Shown: positions 59,847-64,000 of the stretch, one piece after another
Position numbering within the stretch: position 1 is the stretch's first letter
How the letters are laid out: every line of letters begins with the position of its first letter
Assembly (NCBI RefSeq): GCF_003846175.1
Contig: NZ_ML123049.1
Coordinates: forward strand, 670,841 to 734,840
DNA: 64,000 nt
Direction: 5' to 3'
Origin: Streptomyces sp. ADI95-17
GTDB taxonomy: Bacteria > Actinomycetota > Actinomycetes > Streptomycetales > Streptomycetaceae
The notes under the pieces: generated by a model
Seen by the model: the letters and a program-made list of their open reading frames with translations, nothing else
The model's database searches: none
Told to the model about the DNA's origin: nothing
Made by a program: the position numbers and the translations under genes

Positions 59847-60818
59847 GTGGCACACGCCATTCGCTTCCATGAGACCGGCGGCCCCGAAGTCATGCGGTGG
59901 GAGGAAGTCACCGTCGGCGACCCGGGCCCGGGCGAAGTACGGATCCGGCACATCGCCGTCGGACTCAACTTCGCCGACACCTACTTCCGCTCCGGTCTGT
60001 ACCCGGCTCCGCTGCCCGCGGGGCTCGGCGTCGAGGCCGCCGGTGTGGTCGAGGCCGTGGGCGAGGGGGTGACGCACGTCGCCGAGGGCGACAACGTCAC
60101 CTACACCGGCAGTCCGCTGGGGGCCTACAGCACCGAGCGGGTCATGCCCGCCGGGTCGCTGATCAGACTGCCGGACGGGATCAGCTGCGAGACCGCCGCC
60201 GCGATGACCATGCGCGGCCTCACCTCCGCCTACCTGCTGCGCCGGATCCACCCGCTGAAGCCCGGAGACACCGTGCTGCTCCACGCGGCGGCGGGAGGCG
60301 TCGGCCTGATCGTCTGCCAGTGGGCGAAGCTGCTCGGCATCAACGTGATCGGCACGGTCTCCAGCGAGGAGAAGGCCGAGGTCGCCCGCGCACACGGCTG
60401 CGACCAGATCATCCACTACCGTCGCGAGAACGTGGCCGAGCGGGTGCGGGAACTCACCGACGGCGCGGGGGTCCCCGTCGTGCTCGACAGCATCGGCAAG
60501 GACACCGTCGCCGGATCCATGGCCTCGCTCCGGCGCCGCGGCCTGCTGGTGTGTTTCGGTACGGCCTCCGGTGTGCCGCCCCTGGACGCCATGCAACTCG
60601 CCGTCCACGGCTCCCTGTTCGTGACCCGGCCCGCGCTGGCCGACTACATCGCGGAACCCGCGGAGCGGGACGCCCTGGCGGGCGAGCTGTTCGGGCATGT
60701 CGCCTCCGGACGTATCAAGATCCGGATCAACCAGCGCTACTCCCTCCAGGACGCGGTTCAGGCACACCGCGATCTGGAGGCTGGACGGACCACGGGATCC
60801 TCCGTCTTCGTCCTCTGA
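59847..60818 (+). CDS. Quinone oxidoreductase-like MDR-family enzyme
   Basis: A 323-residue NADPH-dependent medium-chain reductase of the quinone oxidoreductase (QOR) type, without zinc-binding cysteines. Family motifs: VGLNFADTYFRSGLYPAPLPAG, the Rossmann glycine motif HAAAGGVG, and NVIGTVSSEEKAEVARAHGCDQIIHY. It begins with the typical AHAIRFHETGGPEVM, placing the start at the GTG at 59847 after CGGAG. It lies 106 bases after the cleavage enzyme gene and probably reduces or oxidises a pathway intermediate. Confidence 0.92.
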   Translation: MAHAIRFHETGGPEVMRWEEVTVGDPGPGEVRIRHIAVGLNFADTYFRSGLYPAPLPAGLGVEAAGVVEAVGEGVTHVAEGDNVTYTGSPLGAYSTERVMPAGSLIRLPDGISCETAAAMTMRGLTSAYLLRRIHPLKPGDTVLLHAAAGGVGLIVCQWAKLLGINVIGTVSSEEKAEVARAHGCDQIIHYRRENVAERVRELTDGAGVPVVLDSIGKDTVAGSMASLRRRGLLVCFGTASGVPPLDAMQLAVHGSLFVTRPALADYIAEPAERDALAGELFGHVASGRIKIRINQRYSLQDAVQAHRDLEAGRTTGSSVFVL

Positions 60819-60903
60819 ACACTCCGTGCCACGCACATCGAGACCGCCGTGCCCGGCACCTTCGAACACGCTGTGCCTCGCACCTCACCCCAGGAGTGAA
60901 CAC

Positions 60904-61821
60904 ATGCCTCAGAAAACTCACCCGAGGGAAGCCGCGCCCGCCCTGGTGCGCCCGGGTGTTCTCCGTACATCGATCAGGGCCGAGCCGCTGACCTGCACCA
61001 TCGGCGCCGAGCTCTTCGGCGTGAACCTCGGGGACGCCGCGCGCGACGACGACCTGTTCGCCGAGTTCAGGGAACTGCTGCTGAAGCACAAGGTCCTCTT
61101 CCTGCGGGACCAGGACATCACGCGCGCCGAGCACATCGCCCTCGCCTCCCGCTTCGGCCCGCTGGAGGACCACCCCGTGGCCGGCAGCGATCCCGACCAC
61201 CCGGGACTGGTCCGTATCTACAAGGACCTGGACAGCAAGCCCGAGCACTACGAGAACGCCCTCCACTGCGACGCGACCTGGCGCGAGTGCCCGCCCATGG
61301 GGGCCGTGCTGCGCTGTGTGGAAACGCCCGACGTCGGCGGGGACACGGTCTGGGTCAACATGGCCGAGGCCTACCGCAGGCTGCCGGAGCACATCAGGAC
61401 GCAGATCGCCGGTCTGCGCGCACGGCACAGCATCGAGGCGAGCTTCGGCGCCGTCATGCCCATGGACCAGCGCCACCGGCTGAAGGACCGGTACCCGGAC
61501 GCGGAACACCCGGTGGTGCGCACCCACCCGGAGACCGGTGAGCAGATCCTCTTCGTCAACGCCTTCACCACCCACTTCGTCAACTTCCACACGCCCGAGA
61601 ACGTGCGCTTCGGCCAGGACCACGCGCCCGGGGCGAGCAACCTCCTGAACTACCTGATCAGCCAGGCGGCCGTCCCCGAGTACCAGGTGCGCTGGCGCTG
61701 GCGGCCGAACAGCTTCGCCATCTGGGACAACCGCTCCACCCAGCACTACGCCGTCCAGGACTACTGGCCCGCCGTCCGCAAGATGGAGCGCGCCGGAATC
61801 GTCGGCGACAGAACCTTCTGA
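60904..61821 (+). CDS. TauD/TfdA-family dioxygenase 2
   Basis: A 305-residue Fe(II)/2-oxoglutarate dioxygenase close to taurine dioxygenase. It has the N-terminal TIGAELFGVNLGD, LLLKHKVLFLRDQDITRAEHIALASRFGPLE, the metal pair H121 and D123 in LHCDATW, a late histidine in NRSTQHYAVQDY, and a 2-oxoglutarate-binding arginine in RKMERAGI. TauD relatives hydroxylate carbon beside a sulfonate, an aryloxy group or an amine so that the group is lost. It lies in the same operon as the beta-keto-acid cleavage enzyme and could prepare its substrate. Confidence 0.93.
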   Translation: MPQKTHPREAAPALVRPGVLRTSIRAEPLTCTIGAELFGVNLGDAARDDDLFAEFRELLLKHKVLFLRDQDITRAEHIALASRFGPLEDHPVAGSDPDHPGLVRIYKDLDSKPEHYENALHCDATWRECPPMGAVLRCVETPDVGGDTVWVNMAEAYRRLPEHIRTQIAGLRARHSIEASFGAVMPMDQRHRLKDRYPDAEHPVVRTHPETGEQILFVNAFTTHFVNFHTPENVRFGQDHAPGASNLLNYLISQAAVPEYQVRWRWRPNSFAIWDNRSTQHYAVQDYWPAVRKMERAGIVGDRTF

Positions 61822-61851
61822 GCCCGGACCGGAGACGAGAAGGTGACGCCA

Positions 61852-63183
61852 ATGGGAGTTCACACCGCCGGCACGACAGTGCCCGGCACGTCCCACGCCA
61901 CGCCGGCCGCGTCCCGCGGGTATGCCCGGCTGGTGTTCGCGCTGAGTTTCGGACTCCTGCTGATCGACTACATGTCGCGGCAGGTCCTCAACGCGGTCTT
62001 TCCGCTGCTGAAGGCGGAATGGCTGCTCGACGACGCCCAACTGGGTTCGCTCAGCGGCATCGTGGCCCTGATGGTGGGGGTGCTCACCTTCCCCCTGTCG
62101 CTCCTGGCGGACCGCTGGGGCCGGGTCAGGAGCCTGGTCGTCGCCGCGACGGTGTGGAGCCTGGCGACGCTGGGCTGCGCCGTCGCCGCGAGCTACGGCC
62201 AGATGTTCCTGGGACGGTTCCTGGTCGGTGTCGGCGAGGCTGCCTACGGGAGTGTCGGCATCGCGGTGGTCCTCAGCGTCTTTCCCGTCACCCTGCGGGC
62301 CACACTCTCGGGTGCCTTCATCGCGGGAGGGGCCTTCGGATCCGTGCTGGGGGTGTCGGTCGGCGGCGTCGTCGCCCAGCACCTCGGCTGGCGCTGGGCG
62401 TTCGGTGTCATGGGAATCGCCGGACTGGTCATGGCCGCGGTCTACGGCGTCGTGGTCGAGGAGAAGAGACTGGGTCCGGGTACGGGCGGCAGCGGCGGCC
62501 CGTCCGGCGAACGGGCCCCGCTCCGGACCTTGCTGCCGCGGCTGTTCTCCTCGGTCTCCGTGCTCTGCGCCTACATCGGCAGCGGACTGCAGATGTTCAT
62601 CGCGATGGCCCTGCTCGCCTGGATGCCCAGCTTCCTCAGCCGCTACTACGCCATGCCCACCGCGAAGGCCGGTGTGGTGGCCGGGGCCTTCGCCCTGATC
62701 ACCGGGGCGGGCATGATCCTGAGCGGGTACGTCACCGACCGCCTCAGCCGGAGGGCGGGCGCCCGGAAGTGGACCGTCGCGATCAGCTGCAGTCTCGGGT
62801 CGCTCGTGCTGCTGACGGCCGGGTTCCACCTGCCGGCCGGCACCCCGCAGCTGCTGCTGATCGGGGCCGGAACCCTGCTGTCCAACGCCACGGCCGGCCC
62901 GGCGGCCGCGATGGTGGCGAATCTGACCCCCGCCGCCGTGGCGGCCACGGCCATGGCCACGCTCACCCTGGCCAACAGCCTGCTCGGGCTCGCCCCGGGG
63001 CCCGCGGTGACGGGCATGCTCGCCGACCGCATGGGCCTGCTCGGCGCCCTGCGACTGGTGCCCTTCGTCGCGGTCCTGAGCGGCGCGGCCTTCGTCATCG
63101 GCAAGCTCCGCTACGAGGGCGATCTACGCCGCCTGGCCCTGCTTCCCGCCGCGACTCTCATGAAACCGGAGCCTTCGACATGA
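61852..63183 (+). CDS. MFS transporter
   Basis: A 443-residue major facilitator protein with about twelve helices. The helix 2-3 loop LADRWGRVRSLV matches the MFS signature, and the second half has the related SGYVTDRLSRRAGARKW. The core resembles the Spinster/anion-cation symporter groups that import organic acids. I start at the ATG at 61852, with GAGAAGG correctly spaced; an in-frame GTG at 61843 overlaps the ribosome site. Its stop codon overlaps the next start codon (ATGA). It probably imports the compound degraded by this operon. Confidence 0.9.
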   Translation: MGVHTAGTTVPGTSHATPAASRGYARLVFALSFGLLLIDYMSRQVLNAVFPLLKAEWLLDDAQLGSLSGIVALMVGVLTFPLSLLADRWGRVRSLVVAATVWSLATLGCAVAASYGQMFLGRFLVGVGEAAYGSVGIAVVLSVFPVTLRATLSGAFIAGGAFGSVLGVSVGGVVAQHLGWRWAFGVMGIAGLVMAAVYGVVVEEKRLGPGTGGSGGPSGERAPLRTLLPRLFSSVSVLCAYIGSGLQMFIAMALLAWMPSFLSRYYAMPTAKAGVVAGAFALITGAGMILSGYVTDRLSRRAGARKWTVAISCSLGSLVLLTAGFHLPAGTPQLLLIGAGTLLSNATAGPAAAMVANLTPAAVAATAMATLTLANSLLGLAPGPAVTGMLADRMGLLGALRLVPFVAVLSGAAFVIGKLRYEGDLRRLALLPAATLMKPEPST

Positions 63184-63776
63184 GTCCCACCGCACCACCG
63201 ACGGTCGTCATCGTTCCCGGACTGCGCGATCACGTGCCGGATCACTGGCAGACCGTTCTCGCCGACCGGATCGCCGGTGCCCGGACCGTCCCGCCGCTGA
63301 CGAGCGGCAGGCTGAGCTGCGGCGCCCAGGTCACCGCCCTGAACGAAGTGCTGTCGGACATCGCCGGTCCGGTCGTCGTGGTCGCCCACAGCGCCGGGGT
63401 CATGACCGTCGCGCACTGGGCGCGACGGCACCGGCGTCCGATCGCGGGCGCGCTGCTGGCGACGCCGCCGGACTTCGGCACGCCGCTGCCCGAGGGCCAC
63501 CCCACACCGGAGGCCCTGCGCGAGAACGGCTGGCTGCCCGTGCCACGGACAACCCTGCCCTTCCCCAGCATCGTCGCGGCGAGCACCGACGACCCCCTGG
63601 CCGATTTCGACCGCGTCGCCGAGCTGGCCCGGGCATGGGGGAGCCGTCTCGTGGATCTCGGCCCGGTCGGACACCTCAACCCCGCGTCCGGCCACGGTGA
63701 ATGGCCGCGCGCGGAAGAGCTCGTCCGCGAGCTCGGCCGAATCCCGTCCGAGGCGTCCGTCCGACGTCCGGTATGA
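63180..63776 (+). CDS. RBBP9/YdeN-type alpha/beta hydrolase
   Basis: A 198-residue small serine hydrolase of the RBBP9/YdeN family: PTVVIVPGLRDHVPDHWQ at the N-terminus, the nucleophile motif AHSAG (serine near residue 70), an aspartate in ASTDDPLADF, and the histidine in GPVGHLN. The start overlaps the MFS stop codon. Family members are esterases or lipid hydrolases of loose specificity, so a role in opening an ester or lactone in this pathway is possible but unproven. Confidence 0.9.
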   Translation: MSPTAPPTVVIVPGLRDHVPDHWQTVLADRIAGARTVPPLTSGRLSCGAQVTALNEVLSDIAGPVVVVAHSAGVMTVAHWARRHRRPIAGALLATPPDFGTPLPEGHPTPEALRENGWLPVPRTTLPFPSIVAASTDDPLADFDRVAELARAWGSRLVDLGPVGHLNPASGHGEWPRAEELVRELGRIPSEASVRRPV

Positions 63777-63821
63777 CCCGCACGCGGTACGACCCGCACG
63801 ACACCGCCTCCGGAGGCGCTG

Positions 63822-64000
63822 ATGAGCACCGAAACCGACCTGTTGTGGTCCCCGAGCCGCCCGGTGGCCGAAGGCTCCAACATCGCAGGCTTCATGCGCT
63901 GGCTGAGCAGCGCACGTGGACTGTCCTTCTCCGACTACACGGAGCTGTGGCGGTGGAGCACCACCGACGTGCCGGCGTTCTGGTCGGCCGTGTGGGAGTT
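63822..64000 (+). CDS. Acetoacetyl-CoA synthetase, N-terminal fragment
   Basis: Only the first 59 residues are inside the window. The opening, LLWSPSRPVAEGSNIAGFMRWL..., followed by LSFSDYTELWRWSTTDVPAFWSAVWE, is the characteristic N-terminus of acetoacetate-CoA ligases, with the tryptophan-rich segment that precedes the adenylation domain. The ATG follows CGGAGG. It would convert the acetoacetate released by the beta-keto-acid cleavage enzyme into acetoacetyl-CoA. The catalytic domain lies beyond the window, so a related acyl-CoA synthetase cannot be excluded. Confidence 0.8.
   Translation, partial: MSTETDLLWSPSRPVAEGSNIAGFMRWLSSARGLSFSDYTELWRWSTTDVPAFWSAVWE

Overview
This is high-GC actinobacterial DNA, almost certainly from a Streptomyces chromosome. 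The evidence is strong third-codon-position GC bias, GTG/TTG starts behind AGGAG-type ribosome sites, iron boxes of the Streptomyces DmdR/IdeR type, and a gene set matching known Streptomyces loci (allantoin genes and a complete coelichelin cluster). No tRNA, rRNA, IS element or CRISPR array was found.

Region 1 (1-10.4 kb) is metabolic and mostly ordinary. It holds the end of an ABC ATPase gene, an IclR regulator divergent from allantoinase and allantoicase, an ABM-fold monooxygenase, an SDR, a DHFR-like protein, a DMT exporter, a NarL-type two-component pair and a cytochrome P450. Region 2 (10.5-18.5 kb) is a sugar or cyclitol uptake locus: a Gfo/Idh/MocA dehydrogenase divergent from a GntR repressor, two tandem paralogous binding lipoproteins, one permease, one ATPase, a ROK kinase and a small membrane protein. 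Region 3 (18.5-25 kb) looks like nitrogen salvage. A TetR regulator with twin operators faces an operon of an NCS1 permease, an amidohydrolase and a self-processing C45 acyltransferase-family protein. After a strong terminator come a beta-carbonic anhydrase and a cyanase, separated by a striking A/C-only tandem repeat.

Region 4 (25-47.8 kb) is the coelichelin siderophore cluster, cchA to cchK, in its known order: formyltransferase, ornithine N5-hydroxylase, ferrisiderophore importer, exporter half 1, trimodular NRPS, exporter half 2, esterase and MbtH protein. The specificity residues of the three adenylation domains read as N-formyl-N-hydroxyornithine, threonine and N-hydroxyornithine. Several iron boxes punctuate it. 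Immediately beyond are a GNAT protein resembling a short N-acetylglutamate synthase and an acetylglutamate kinase paralogue with its own iron box. I read these as a dedicated, iron-controlled ornithine supply for the siderophore; this is the most interesting hypothesis in the window.

Region 5 (49.5-54.2 kb) is a two-gene operon of a very large exported metallophosphoesterase/PQQ-propeller fusion and a NicO-type metal transporter with a His-rich loop. Region 6 (54.3-64 kb) appears to be an undescribed catabolic locus around an AraC regulator. On one side are an acyl-CoA ligase and a TauD-like dioxygenase. On the other are a beta-keto-acid cleavage enzyme, a quinone oxidoreductase, a second TauD-like dioxygenase, an MFS transporter, a small hydrolase and the start of an acetoacetyl-CoA synthetase. 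The last gene would consume the acetoacetate released by the cleavage enzyme. The substrate cannot be told from sequence alone.
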